Source of the DNA: CAYUCJ01 sp049282265
GTDB taxonomy: Bacteria > Desulfobacterota > DSM-4660 > Desulfatiglandales > Desulfatiglandaceae
Direction of reading: 5' to 3'
Assembly (NCBI GenBank): GCA_049282265.1
Contig: JBAPTR010000067.1
Coordinates: forward strand, 1-56,854
DNA: 56,854 nt
Every line of letters begins with the position of its first letter. Within the stretch, counting starts at the first letter, position 1. The translations under genes and the position numbers were made by a program. Of the stretch, positions 34,777 through 43,865 are shown piece by piece. The notes under the pieces are model-generated. The model saw nothing but the letters and a program-made list of their open reading frames with translations, had not been told where the DNA came from and did not search any database.

Positions 34777-35500
34777 CCGCCCGTTCTCCAAAATACACCT
34801 CAATCACTGTTTTGTCGGCGGAGACCTCCTTTGGGGTTCCCTCCGCAATCTTTGCACCGTGATGGAGCACCATAATACGCCCGCAAACATTCATAATAGC
34901 CTTCATTACATGTTCGATCATGATCACGGTAATCCCGCTCTCCTGAATTCTTTTGACCAGCGCCATGGCCCGGGTGACCTCTGTGGAATTGAGCCCCTCC
35001 ATCATTTCATCGAGCAGCAGCAGTTCCGGCCGAGTCGCCAGGGCCCGGGCGACTTCAAGTCGCTTCTGGTTGCCCAAAGTGAGATCTTTGGCCGGGATCG
35101 CTGTTGCCTCGGTTAATCCGACAAATTCCAATAGTGCCGAGGCTTCCTTTGCCGCATCCGCCGAGGCAATACGGTTCCGCTTCCCAAAAGACGCACCTAA
35201 CAGGACATTTTCAAAAACCGACATGTTGCCGAAGACCTTGACCGTTTGAAAGGTCCTTGCCACACCCATTCTGCAGATTTGATACGGCTTCAGGCCGGTG
35301 ATCTCTTTACCCCTGAATTTGATGCTCCCCGATTTGGGTGCGAGGGCGGCCGAAATCAAATTGAAGAGGGTTGTCTTCCCGGCGCCATTGGGACCGATGA
35401 GACCAAAAACTTCGCCCTGTTCCACCTCGAAATCGACATTGAATACAGCGGCCAGGCCTCCGAAATACCTGGTCACTTCTCTCCCCTCAAGTATCGGCAT
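34769..35500 (-). CDS. livG: ABC transporter ATPase LivG, system 2
   Basis: A 243-residue LivG-type ATPase: Walker A GPNGAGKTTLFNLISA, signature LTLGNQKRLEVARAL, Walker B LLLLDEMMEGLN. The Pro of the usual DEP is Met, a small departure sometimes seen in the subgroup. MPILEGREVTRYFGG at 35500 is the likely start, overlapping the LivM end by 14 bp; the frame is open further upstream but within the LivM coding region. Confidence 0.92.
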   Translation of the reverse strand: MPILEGREVTRYFGGLAAVFNVDFEVEQGEVFGLIGPNGAGKTTLFNLISAALAPKSGSIKFRGKEITGLKPYQICRMGVARTFQTVKVFGNMSVFENVLLGASFGKRNRIASADAAKEASALLEFVGLTEATAIPAKDLTLGNQKRLEVARALATRPELLLLDEMMEGLNSTEVTRAMALVKRIQESGITVIMIEHVMKAIMNVCGRIMVLHHGAKIAEGTPKEVSADKTVIEVYFGERADA

Positions 35501-36437
35501 GTTTTTTCCCCGAACTTTTTTTCCATATCCTTTGTGCCAGCCCAACGAGACCCTCGGGCATGTATAGAATCGCCACTAGCATGAAAATCCCGAAAATGAG
35601 CATGTAATAATAAGGGAAGCGTGTAATGAGGAATTGCTCCAGATACGTAAAAATACCTGCACCGATGATGGGACCGTACAGCGGTTGAATGCCGCCGAAG
35701 ATGGCCATCAGGACCGGCATAAACGAGATTAGCGGATTGAAGGCGATTGTCGGATCAATATACGTCCATCGTGTCGCCATGACGGCCCCCGCCGCCCCCA
35801 TGAAAAACGCGCTGACAGCATAGATAATTATTTTCAAGGCAGTTACATGAACGCCGGAGTGAGATGCTGCTTCCTCATTTTCCCCAATGCTCTGCAGGGC
35901 CAGTCCATATCTCGAACGTCTGATGAAGAGCGCCGTCAGAAGCAATATGACAAGAATCATCAGCATGATGTAAAAAACCGTGGTGTTCGCCACAGGGGGG
36001 ACCACTCTCCCGGTCGTACCCGTAATATTGACCTCCCACCACATGATAAAATGGAGAAGGAGCTCCACGAGCCCAAAGGTGAACATTACAAAATAGATGC
36101 CTTTCAGTCTGAGGGTCAACGCACCTACCAAAAGGGCGAGGCAGAAACTGACCAGCCCTCCCAGGACGATCACCAAGGGAAGAGGCAGTGTATTTCCTAG
36201 TATAGCCGACGTATAAATCCCTGCCCCGAAAAAGGCGGCAGAGGCCAGCGATATATAACCCGTGGGGCCGGAGAACAGGGTCCAGCTCACCGCAATGATC
36301 ACATACATGAGAACACTGGTGAGCAGAATGACCGTATATATCGACGCGTAGAGAGGTGCGGCAGCCAGCAGGATCAGAATAAGCAACACCAATCCCATGA
36401 CAAAAACATTCTTAGAACTTGTTTTCCCAATCCCCAT
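35487..36437 (-). CDS. livM: Branched-chain-type ABC permease LivM, system 2
   Basis: A 316-residue permease with about nine hydrophobic segments. SWTLFSGPTGYISLASAAFFGAG is the LivM first block, cut here as FSGPTGYISLAS, and the coupling loop is SRYGLALQSIGENEEAA. The ATG at 36437 overlaps the end of the LivH gene; longer in-frame starts lie inside LivH and are rejected. It is shorter than the system 1 LivM and only loosely similar to it, so the two importers are not a recent duplication. Confidence 0.92.
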   Translation of the reverse strand: MGIGKTSSKNVFVMGLVLLILILLAAAPLYASIYTVILLTSVLMYVIIAVSWTLFSGPTGYISLASAAFFGAGIYTSAILGNTLPLPLVIVLGGLVSFCLALLVGALTLRLKGIYFVMFTFGLVELLLHFIMWWEVNITGTTGRVVPPVANTTVFYIMLMILVILLLTALFIRRSRYGLALQSIGENEEAASHSGVHVTALKIIIYAVSAFFMGAAGAVMATRWTYIDPTIAFNPLISFMPVLMAIFGGIQPLYGPIIGAGIFTYLEQFLITRFPYYYMLIFGIFMLVAILYMPEGLVGLAQRIWKKSSGKKHADT

Positions 36438-36441
36438 TTCT

Positions 36442-37311
36442 CTATTTTCCCAGGATACCCGTCGGCTTTGCCAAAAGCAAAAGCATGAAGATGACATAGT
36501 AGGCGACCAGCGACAGCCCCGGCTCGACATAGGTGACGATGCTTCCCACGAGGCCCAAAATAAGCCCCCCGATAAAGCTCCCGGGGATGCTGCCCAACCC
36601 CCCCAGGACCATCACGATGAGGGCGATCATGGTGTATTCGAGACCCATGGTCGGCTGGATCTCGTAGCACATGCTGATCAAGGCGCCGCCCAAACCGGCC
36701 ATCATGGCCCCGAAACCAAAGCAGAGGGCCAGCACCTGGTTGATTTTGACCCCCATGAGTCCAGCCGTATCCGGATCCTGGGCGGCCGCCCGAATCGCCT
36801 TGCCCAACCGGGTGCCGGCCAGGAAAAGATAGAACACCAGACAGATAACCAGGGCAAATCCAAGGGTGATGAGTCTGTTGGCGGAAAACTTGGCTCCCCA
36901 GAAATCCACCGAAGATGTCAGATAGGTGTATCCCTTGATATCCGCCCCCCAGATCAATATGGCGACATTCTGGATGATGAACAGGAGCCCGAAGCAGGCC
37001 AACATGGAATTTCCCTCAAACGCCCCCGGCGTGGGAGACGAGATTCTCAGGCGGGTGAACAAGGTCCGGTAAAGGATGTACCCGACCGCGAACAGAATCG
37101 GACCGCAAATGGCGAGAGAAACCAAGGGGTTGATCCCGAGGAGGGTAAACGCCGACCAGGTGATAAAGGCCCCGAGCATGATGAACTCGCCGTGGGCAAT
37201 ATTGAGCACGCGAGCCACCCCGTACTGTAGGCTGAGCCCCACGGCGGTCACGGCATAGATCCCCCCCAGCAATAAACCGGCAATCACAACGTTCAGAATG
37301 GTTACAATCAT
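36442..37311 (-). CDS. livH: Branched-chain-type ABC permease LivH, system 2
   Basis: A 289-residue permease. GLLLGGIYAVTAVGLSLQYG and RVLNIAHGEFIMLGAFITW are the LivH first block. The coupling loop is TRLGKAIRAAAQDPDTAGLMG, and MVLGGLGSIPGSFIGGLILG closes the core. It follows its binding protein gene by 122 bp. Upstream ribosome site is weak (GGAATTC), suggesting coupling or low expression relative to the binding protein. Confidence 0.93.
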   Translation of the reverse strand: MIVTILNVVIAGLLLGGIYAVTAVGLSLQYGVARVLNIAHGEFIMLGAFITWSAFTLLGINPLVSLAICGPILFAVGYILYRTLFTRLRISSPTPGAFEGNSMLACFGLLFIIQNVAILIWGADIKGYTYLTSSVDFWGAKFSANRLITLGFALVICLVFYLFLAGTRLGKAIRAAAQDPDTAGLMGVKINQVLALCFGFGAMMAGLGGALISMCYEIQPTMGLEYTMIALIVMVLGGLGSIPGSFIGGLILGLVGSIVTYVEPGLSLVAYYVIFMLLLLAKPTGILGK

Positions 37312-37433
37312 GTGGAATGAATTCCTGCGCTTTCGAAATTACAGTAACACTTTCTATCCAAGTGGCCCGGAAGACCTCTTCCCTGAAGGGGGTGGCCCCC
37401 CTCGGGAAGAGATTCTGTTTATCCCCTGCAAAA

Positions 37434-38660
37434 TCACTTCTTCGGCCAGGGCGGCTTCGGGTATTCCGGAGGCGCGGTGCGTTTCGGGCCGGGATCAATG
37501 ACCTCAAACACACCTTTCTGCCACTGACCGATCTCACCGGGATGACATTGCTTTGCCAAATATCGATCCTTATCATACCGGTACGGTCCCAGGGCTGTAT
37601 CAAACGTCTCTTTGGCCATGATATCCCTGATTTTCTTCTGGTTCAGGGTCCCGGCCTTCTCGATCGCCTGCTGGAAATCCTGCAGGGACGACCAGTAATA
37701 CAATGCCCCCCAATAGTCGGGTTCATGTTTGTAATACTTGACATATGTTTCAACAAACTTCTTGGCTCCGGGAGAGGTCTTGGCATTCCAGGCGCCCCCG
37801 CCCATGACTCCCTCCACGGTCCGCACCCCGAAGTTGTCTCTAAAAAGCGTAGGAGAAAAGGGGAGAACGGTCATGAAGAAGGCCTTAAAATTGATGCCCA
37901 GGTCTATGGCCTGGTGGGTAAGCAGCATCCCGCCGGGGGGATAGCAGGCGGCCACAAAGGCGTCCACATTCAGGGCCTTGGCCTCCTTCAATATGGGCGA
38001 CAAGTCCTTGATCCCGTCGGGATAGCTCTTTTTCATCTTGACTTCGATTCCCTTCTTTTTGAAATACGGAGCCATGGCATCGCCGTATTCGACGCCGTGG
38101 AGATCCCCTCGGTAGACCAACGCCACCGATTTCACGCCCACTTCCTCGAAAATGCCGGCAAGGGCAGGCGCCTGGGTCTCGGAAAAATTCAGGACCTGGA
38201 AAAAGTAGGGCAGGTTAAGCTCCTTGAGTTTCAACGCACCCCCGGGCCCGCCGATCATGATGTAATGATATTTATTGGCTATCTGTGCAGCAGCATAGAG
38301 AAAGGCAGTGCCCCACGGGGGAAAAACAAAGTCCACCTTGTCCTCCAAGATCAGCTTTTCGTAAAGCCTCGTCATGGTGCCCATATCGCTTTTGTCATCA
38401 TATTCAATAAGCTTCACCGGCAACTTCTTGCCGTACTTCTTCACATATATGCCGCCTTGCTTGTTGACTTCCTCCACCCACAAGTTGTAGATGGGTCCGC
38501 CCGATATCTTCGGCCCCCCTGCCAACGGCCCGGAGAGATGAACCGGCTGGCCGATTCGAATATTATCTTTGGCTGCCGCCTCTTTGGGGCCGGCGGTTCC
38601 TACCAGGAAAAAAACCATGATCGCAAATACCGACAATCTGATCCATACCCTGTTTTTCAT
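37434..38660 (-). CDS. ABC substrate-binding protein (Leu/Ile/Val-type), system 2
   Basis: A 408-residue periplasmic binding protein. Sec signal in residues 1-31 (VFAIMVFFLVGTAGPKEAAA), then DNIRIGQPVHLSGPLAGGPK. GGAGG precedes the ATG. Placed directly before LivH2, it is the dedicated receptor of system 2. The binding-site residues differ from those of the system 1 and orphan proteins, so three ligands or three affinities are likely. The complementary strand carries a 479-codon open frame, which is a composition shadow. Confidence 0.93.
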   Translation of the reverse strand: MKNRVWIRLSVFAIMVFFLVGTAGPKEAAAKDNIRIGQPVHLSGPLAGGPKISGGPIYNLWVEEVNKQGGIYVKKYGKKLPVKLIEYDDKSDMGTMTRLYEKLILEDKVDFVFPPWGTAFLYAAAQIANKYHYIMIGGPGGALKLKELNLPYFFQVLNFSETQAPALAGIFEEVGVKSVALVYRGDLHGVEYGDAMAPYFKKKGIEVKMKKSYPDGIKDLSPILKEAKALNVDAFVAACYPPGGMLLTHQAIDLGINFKAFFMTVLPFSPTLFRDNFGVRTVEGVMGGGAWNAKTSPGAKKFVETYVKYYKHEPDYWGALYYWSSLQDFQQAIEKAGTLNQKKIRDIMAKETFDTALGPYRYDKDRYLAKQCHPGEIGQWQKGVFEVIDPGPKRTAPPEYPKPPWPKK

Positions 38661-38883
38661 TGTATCCCTCCTTCCAGATTCCTCAAGAGCATTTCACCCA
38701 TGACTGCCATACAACCGCATTTCATTTATCACCGGCTTAGGAAAACGTTCCGGTGACCTGTCTCTATTTTTGTGTGCCTTACCTCCTTTCCCGATGGCAC
38801 TACGAATCAAGAATCCTCTACATCACACCGCGTTCGGAGGACATCGGCATAAAAATCTCCGGATGTGTCCGGATAGGGTTTTG

Positions 38884-39702
38884 TTAGACGCCCCACTTGA
38901 CACCCGCACTGCTGAGTGCCGCTCCCGACACGTCGACCACAGATGCACCACCGTCAATCAGAATTACGGATCCCGTCATAAAAGAAGAATCATCACTTGC
39001 CAGGTAACTGCAAATGCCGCCTATTTCATCGGGAGCCGCGACCCGGTGAAGGGGTACGTTGGATGATATACAGTTGAAAACCCCATCCACATCCGTTGAT
39101 AGCACCTCTGTAAGAGGACTGAGTGCCTCCTCCAGCATCTCGGTTCTGGTCGCCCCCGGACAGACGGCATTACATCGGACCTTAAATGGTCCATAATCTA
39201 AAGCAGCCTGCTTCGTCAGCATATTGAGAGCGGCTTTCGACGTACAGTATGCCGGCATACCCGGCAGGCAAACTACTCCGCCCAAGGAAGAAATATTGAT
39301 GATCGATCCGCCGCCTCCTTTAATCATATGCGGGATGGATGCCCTCATGGTCAGAAAAGGACCGGTCAGATTCACTTCGATAACCCTCCGCCAGACTTCT
39401 TCATCCATATCGGCAATCGTTCCGCCCGGATCGATGCCCGCATTGTTCACCAGCACGTCGAGCCTGCCTTCAAATTTCAGTGCCGTCTCCACCATTCGCT
39501 CCACGTCCCCGTAGTTCGAAACATCCCCTGAGCTTGTAGTTACCGTCCCTGAGGGTAATGATTGGGCGATCTTGTCGAGGACCGCCTGGCGCCGGCCGGA
39601 GATGCATATCTTCGCTCCGTCCGCAACAAACCGCTTCGCGATTGCAGCGCCTATACCCGTGCCTCCTCCTGTAAGGAGTGCGACTTTCCCTTCCAGTCTC
39701 AT
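38884..39702 (-). CDS. Short-chain dehydrogenase/reductase
   Basis: A 272-residue classical SDR. The cofactor loop TGGGTGIGAAIAKRF, the VNNAG motif (LVNNAGIDPG), Ser in IINISSLGG and the Tyr-x3-Lys catalytic pair in YCTSKAALN are all present. CISGRR after the second strand suggests NADP(H) preference. Its substrate is unknown. Position among AOR, alcohol dehydrogenase and transport genes supports a catabolic step such as hydroxyacyl or alcohol oxidation. AGGAGGCAACAAG precedes the ATG. Confidence 0.93.
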   Translation of the reverse strand: MRLEGKVALLTGGGTGIGAAIAKRFVADGAKICISGRRQAVLDKIAQSLPSGTVTTSSGDVSNYGDVERMVETALKFEGRLDVLVNNAGIDPGGTIADMDEEVWRRVIEVNLTGPFLTMRASIPHMIKGGGGSIINISSLGGVVCLPGMPAYCTSKAALNMLTKQAALDYGPFKVRCNAVCPGATRTEMLEEALSPLTEVLSTDVDGVFNCISSNVPLHRVAAPDEIGGICSYLASDDSSFMTGSVILIDGGASVVDVSGAALSSAGVKWGV

Positions 39703-39806
39703 CTTGTTGCCTCCTTAGCAATGTTTTCTGGTTGTTGGAATTGTCATCAGCATCCAAATCCCAAATCTTCCCGGTGAGCGGGTTTTCCTGGACCGCTTAT
39801 CGATGA

Positions 39807-40595
39807 TCACAGGGGCTGCGTTTCTGGCGGATAGAAGGTCCTTGACAGTTTTCTGATCAAGGCGCCCGCGGGTGTATTTGCGATGGTCCCATCTTCACCG
39901 ATGGCAAAGAACTTGCCCGTTTCTTTCATCTGATCCCAGTTATGGAAGAACACGGTGGAGACGGGCAAACCGAATTCGCGCCAACTAAAAATGTACTGGT
40001 TGATGTCGAATTTGTAGGTGATGTGAAGTTCAACATCCGACTCCCCCTTCAGAGGTCCGACGATGCAATGCCAGGCATAACGCTTCTGGTTGAGATAGAC
40101 ATGCTCGAAACACTGATTCGGATTATAGATGTAAAGAGCCCTTAGTCCGATCAGATCACGGGTCGGCGCCGGCTTCAGGCCTGTCGGCGGGATGGCCGGA
40201 TCACCGAGTATCCCAGGCGTGAAATCCTGTACGGCACGGGGTTCATGACCGATATCACCCTCACGCATAATGGTATGGACTGAGAGAACCTGACGTGTCT
40301 CAGTGTTAACGAAGAATGTACGGGATTGCCGCGGCTCGTGGGTGAAGGTCATATCAATATAGTACGTCTGAGGCGCAACCTCGATTGCCTCGTACCAATC
40401 TGTCTCGCTCTCAGATCCGCTCTGCCATTTCACCTCATTGGCTTGAACAAATTCGAGATCGAAAACCGTACCCGAATCAAGAGTCAGTTTCATTTTCTGA
40501 TTGACCAAATCCGTCGTCGTTGGAAGACGATGATAGGCCATATCGGCAGCATAGTCCTCATATTTGTAATCGGTTTCACCTTCTTTTTGTGGCAT
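39807..40595 (-). CDS. moaF: MoaF-like protein
   Basis: A 262-residue soluble protein of two lipocalin-like halves. The C-terminal half matches the MoaF family: LRALYIYNPNQCFEHVYLNQ, RYAWHCIVGPLKGESD, then YIFSWREFGLPVS. MoaF was linked to molybdenum-cofactor formation, and similar lipocalin-like proteins accompany aromatic-degradation genes. Its place immediately downstream of the AOR gene agrees with a cofactor role or with a substrate-binding role in the pathway. AAGGAGG precedes the ATG. Function remains poorly defined for the family. Confidence 0.75.
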   Translation of the reverse strand: MPQKEGETDYKYEDYAADMAYHRLPTTTDLVNQKMKLTLDSGTVFDLEFVQANEVKWQSGSESETDWYEAIEVAPQTYYIDMTFTHEPRQSRTFFVNTETRQVLSVHTIMREGDIGHEPRAVQDFTPGILGDPAIPPTGLKPAPTRDLIGLRALYIYNPNQCFEHVYLNQKRYAWHCIVGPLKGESDVELHITYKFDINQYIFSWREFGLPVSTVFFHNWDQMKETGKFFAIGEDGTIANTPAGALIRKLSRTFYPPETQPL

Positions 40596-40763
40596 AGCGG
40601 ACCTCCTTACTGCAATTGACTAATTGGCTATCAAGGTTTGATGGCATGTGAATCCCACAATCAAACAGTCCCGCGATTTAGCAGCCTCAAACTCCCATAC
40701 AAGCATTCTTGATGGGTTCACTGTTTTTCCGTTCATTGTTTGGTAATTCTTCCACACCCTTCA

Positions 40764-42482
40764 TCAGAAGTTAAAAGTCTGATCGATCTCTTCGTCAGAG
40801 ATGGAAAAAACCGTATTGTGGGGAGGCAGGGGTTCCTTGTAGAAAAACTCCGGCAACCGATCGTCTTTGCTGGTAAACCCGGCCTTTCGGTTGAATTCCC
40901 GCTCCGCCTTCAGCACGCGAAGTCCCAGGGCTGGCACGTCGTCCGGCCCAAGCTGCGTGCCGAATTTAGCATTGATCGCCTTGAGCAGGGCCCCGCCCCC
41001 TTCGGGCGTAGTCAAGGCCACATAGGCCATCAAGCACAGGCCCGTGCAGTCCATAGCAGCCGTGCCTATTTGCAAATTTCTGGAGGCCTCTACCTGGCCT
41101 TCGGGGTTCAACGGATCCAGCTTTTGTTCCAGATACTCCCCGATCACATTTCCGGCCGTGTGATCCGCTCCCATAGGTGAGGTGGCAAAGGTCACGCCGT
41201 TGCCCTGCATGGCCCTCGGGTCATAGGCAGCGATACTCTGGCCCTTCACCACGGGAACCCGGACGTGGTTGAAATGCTTACCTACCGCGGCCGGGCCCTG
41301 TCCCAGGATTCGGCCGAATTCCGTACCCAGTGCAATCTCTTCCACCATATCGATGGCGGCCTCTCCATCTCCGAAGGCCCTGTATCCTGCATCCATAGCC
41401 ACGGCAACAGCTACTCCTGTGCTCATGGTATCCACGCCGATGTCATCGCAGAGGAAGTCGAGACGGGCTATGGTATCCAGATCCACAACACCGGTCATTC
41501 CTCCCATTGACCAGATGGTTTCGTATTCGAGAGAGCTGGTTACATATTTGCCCCCTTTATCCACAAACTCGTTGGAGCAGTGTATAATACACTGGGCGCA
41601 ACCCGTGTGGGTGGTCTTACCACCCCGCTCCTGAATCATCTGTGCCATGGCCTCCCCGCTGATTTTCTCCCACCCTTCCAGCACGCCCTTCGTGGCATTG
41701 TAACAGGGAAAGGCCCCCATGGCATTGACCGGGGCCACGAGACCGGCCGTACCCAGTTCAGGCATCACATGACCCGCCATGGGATGCTCTTTGATCACCT
41801 TGACGATCACCTTGTTTGCCTCTTTGAAGGCGTCCGGATCGCTCATAGGATCGGCATTGTCTCCACGCTGGTCCACGACAATGGCCTTCAGTCCTTTGGC
41901 CCCCATGACCGCGCCCAGGCCTCCCCGGCCCGCAGCCCGGCAGGGGCGTCCATCCACATCGGTAGTCTGAATGGAGGCCGCAGCCAGTTTCTGTTCCCCC
42001 GCAGGCCCAATGCAGATTACTGAGTTCTCCTCGCCATAGGTCTCCAACAGTTTCTCCACCATGGCATAGGTTCTCATTCCCTCGTAGGCCTTTCCCGGCA
42101 CCAAATCGGCCTTCCCATCCCGGTCAATTCTCAGGACGTACAGCTCACCTTCGGGGGCCTGCCCCTCAATAATCAGGGCCGTTATGCCCAATCTTCCAAC
42201 AGCCGCCCCCACCGTTCCCCCTGCGTTGCTTTCTTTGATCCCCCCGGTGAGCGGGCTTTTCGCCCCGACCGAGATGCGGCTGGTATTGACCAACGGGGTC
42301 CCGCTCAGGGAACCGGGGGCAAAAATGAGTTTGTTCTCCGGGCCCAGCGGGTCGCACATGGGAGGGACCTCCCCGTTGACAAAAGTTGATGTAAGACCCC
42401 TTCCGCCGAGACCCAGGTAGCCCTCCGGCACCACCTGAACACGAACCGTCTTCTCATTCATATTCACCCTGATGAATTTCAT
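40764..42482 (-). CDS. Aldehyde:ferredoxin oxidoreductase family (tungsten) enzyme
   Basis: A 572-residue AOR-family enzyme. The N-terminal beta domain has VNMNEKTVRVQVVP and YLGLGGRGLTS. The pterin-binding stretches include NTSRISVGAKSPLTGGIKESN, cut as VGAKSPLTGG, and GRPCRAAGRGGLGAVMGAKG. The 4Fe-4S cysteines are in GCAQCIIHC and the later DCTGLCLM. AORs oxidise aldehydes to acids with ferredoxin and use tungstopterin. The alcohol dehydrogenase encoded next upstream could supply the aldehyde and the CoA ligases could take the acid. No ferredoxin or FAD subunit gene adjoins it, so it is the single-subunit type. Confidence 0.93.
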   Translation of the reverse strand: MKFIRVNMNEKTVRVQVVPEGYLGLGGRGLTSTFVNGEVPPMCDPLGPENKLIFAPGSLSGTPLVNTSRISVGAKSPLTGGIKESNAGGTVGAAVGRLGITALIIEGQAPEGELYVLRIDRDGKADLVPGKAYEGMRTYAMVEKLLETYGEENSVICIGPAGEQKLAAASIQTTDVDGRPCRAAGRGGLGAVMGAKGLKAIVVDQRGDNADPMSDPDAFKEANKVIVKVIKEHPMAGHVMPELGTAGLVAPVNAMGAFPCYNATKGVLEGWEKISGEAMAQMIQERGGKTTHTGCAQCIIHCSNEFVDKGGKYVTSSLEYETIWSMGGMTGVVDLDTIARLDFLCDDIGVDTMSTGVAVAVAMDAGYRAFGDGEAAIDMVEEIALGTEFGRILGQGPAAVGKHFNHVRVPVVKGQSIAAYDPRAMQGNGVTFATSPMGADHTAGNVIGEYLEQKLDPLNPEGQVEASRNLQIGTAAMDCTGLCLMAYVALTTPEGGGALLKAINAKFGTQLGPDDVPALGLRVLKAEREFNRKAGFTSKDDRLPEFFYKEPLPPHNTVFSISDEEIDQTFNF

Positions 42483-42589
42483 ACCTGCCCCCTTTCCATC
42501 GAATTCATGACAATATGTAACGAATTCCGGTTCACCCGCCGACCTGTTTCAAGCCCTGCCCTTGCCGGATCTCCATATAACGCCTGCCG

Positions 42590-43684
42590 CTACAGGCGCA
42601 AGACCGGTTTGACTACAAGGCCCTTTTCCATTTCTTCCACCGCCTTGTTGATCTCTTCAAAGGGATAGAAGGTGATCATGCGATCAAAGGGGAACCGGCC
42701 TTGCTTATACAGTTCAATCAGTTTGGGAATAAAAAGGTCCGGAACGGCATCGCCTTCGATGATCCCTCGAACCGTGCGGCCGTTCATGATCAGATCCATG
42801 TTGAGGGTGACCTCGGTGCCGGGGGCCACAACCCCCACCAACCCGCAGACGCCCAGCAGGGGCAGAACATCCACGGCCTGCCGGAATACCGCGGGGTTCC
42901 CCACGCATTCCAGACTGAAATTCGGGCCTCCGCCGGTCAGATCCAGAATCGCCTCCACCGGATTCACCTCGCCGGCGTTGATGGTATGGGTGGCCCCCAG
43001 TTCCTCTGCCATCTTGAGGCGCTCCGGGCTCATATCTACGGCAATGATTGTGGTACAGCCGCAAACGACTGCGCCCAGAACCGCGCTCATCCCCACCGGT
43101 CCGACCCCGAATATGGCAATGGAGGTTCCGGGACCGGCCTGAAGCGCATTCATGACCGCCCCGGCCCCCGTCTGGATACCGCAACCCATTGGACCCAGGA
43201 TCTCCAGGGGAATATCCTGAGGCACCTTTACGACGTTACGTTCCTCGGCCAAGGCAAAATTCGCAAAGGAGGACTGACCAAAAAAGGATCCATGGATGAC
43301 CTGGTCGCCCTTTCGGAGGGTCGTGGTCCCGTCCGGCCGGGCCCCGCTGAAATTGAGCGCCAGGAAATTTTCACAATAGGGATCGTGGCCGGCCCTGCAG
43401 GAAGGGCATGATCCGCAGCACATCCAGCTCAAGGCCACATGATCCCCAGGTTTGACCTTGGTGACGCGCGCACCCACCTTCTCTACGACACCGGCCCCTT
43501 CGTGCCCCAAAACAGAGGGCAGCGGGACGGGCAAATGCTGGTCTCGTGCGGCCAGATCCGTATGGCATATGCCCGCGCCGACGATACGAACCAAGACCTC
43601 ATCGTCATTGGGATCAGAGAGTTGCAATGGTTCAATACTGAATTCTCCTGATTGCTCGAATACAACTGCGCCTCTGATATCCAT
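42590..43684 (-). CDS. Zinc-dependent alcohol dehydrogenase, aryl-alcohol type
   Basis: A 364-residue medium-chain dehydrogenase. Catalytic zinc ligands: Cys40 (GAGICHTDL), His61-Glu62 (GHEGAGVV) and a Cys near 168 (MGCGIQTGAG). Structural zinc: Cys90, 93, 96, 104 (CGSCPSCRAG...YC). The cofactor loop is GVGPVGMSAVLGA with Asp in AVDMSPERL, indicating NAD+. The wording is close to benzyl/aryl-alcohol dehydrogenases and class III-like enzymes. It likely interconverts an aromatic or other primary alcohol with its aldehyde for the AOR downstream. AAGGAGG precedes the ATG. Confidence 0.93.
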   Translation of the reverse strand: MDIRGAVVFEQSGEFSIEPLQLSDPNDDEVLVRIVGAGICHTDLAARDQHLPVPLPSVLGHEGAGVVEKVGARVTKVKPGDHVALSWMCCGSCPSCRAGHDPYCENFLALNFSGARPDGTTTLRKGDQVIHGSFFGQSSFANFALAEERNVVKVPQDIPLEILGPMGCGIQTGAGAVMNALQAGPGTSIAIFGVGPVGMSAVLGAVVCGCTTIIAVDMSPERLKMAEELGATHTINAGEVNPVEAILDLTGGGPNFSLECVGNPAVFRQAVDVLPLLGVCGLVGVVAPGTEVTLNMDLIMNGRTVRGIIEGDAVPDLFIPKLIELYKQGRFPFDRMITFYPFEEINKAVEEMEKGLVVKPVLRL

Positions 43685-43710
43685 CTTTTCCTCCTTATCC
43701 TAAATAAATG

Positions 43711-43762
43711 TTGATGACTGTGCAAAATGTCCTGAGGACAAGACTTGTTGCGGTTTCATCAA
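43711..43762. repeat. Small TTGATGA-ended palindromic element
   Basis: A 52-bp stretch upstream of the alcohol dehydrogenase starts TTGATGACTGTGCAAAATGTC; the complement of its right end reads TTGATGAAACCGCAACAAGTC. The ends share TTGATGA and GCAA-A-GTC. A 13-bp palindrome, TGTCCTGAGGACA, lies inside at 43728-43740. It looks like a short relative of the element at 16037-16192. The palindrome could also serve as an operator for the dehydrogenase gene. Confidence 0.35.
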
Positions 43763-43865
43763 TGCTGGATGGCAGGAATACCATAACAGCGACTGCCAAA
43801 GCTCTCCAAAGCTCTTACCCGGACAAAGACATGTCGTGAATTCAGGTTGCTGTTTCGTAAAGATG

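Noticed and set aside
36397..37230. 277-codon plus-strand open frame
   Set aside because: Antisense to the LivH/LivM junction; rich in Gln, Asp, His and Gly, as expected from complementing hydrophobic codons.
37317..38756. 479-codon plus-strand open frame
   Set aside because: It lies opposite the system 2 binding-protein gene, which has a signal peptide, family motifs and a ribosome site. The protein resembles nothing and reflects codon composition.
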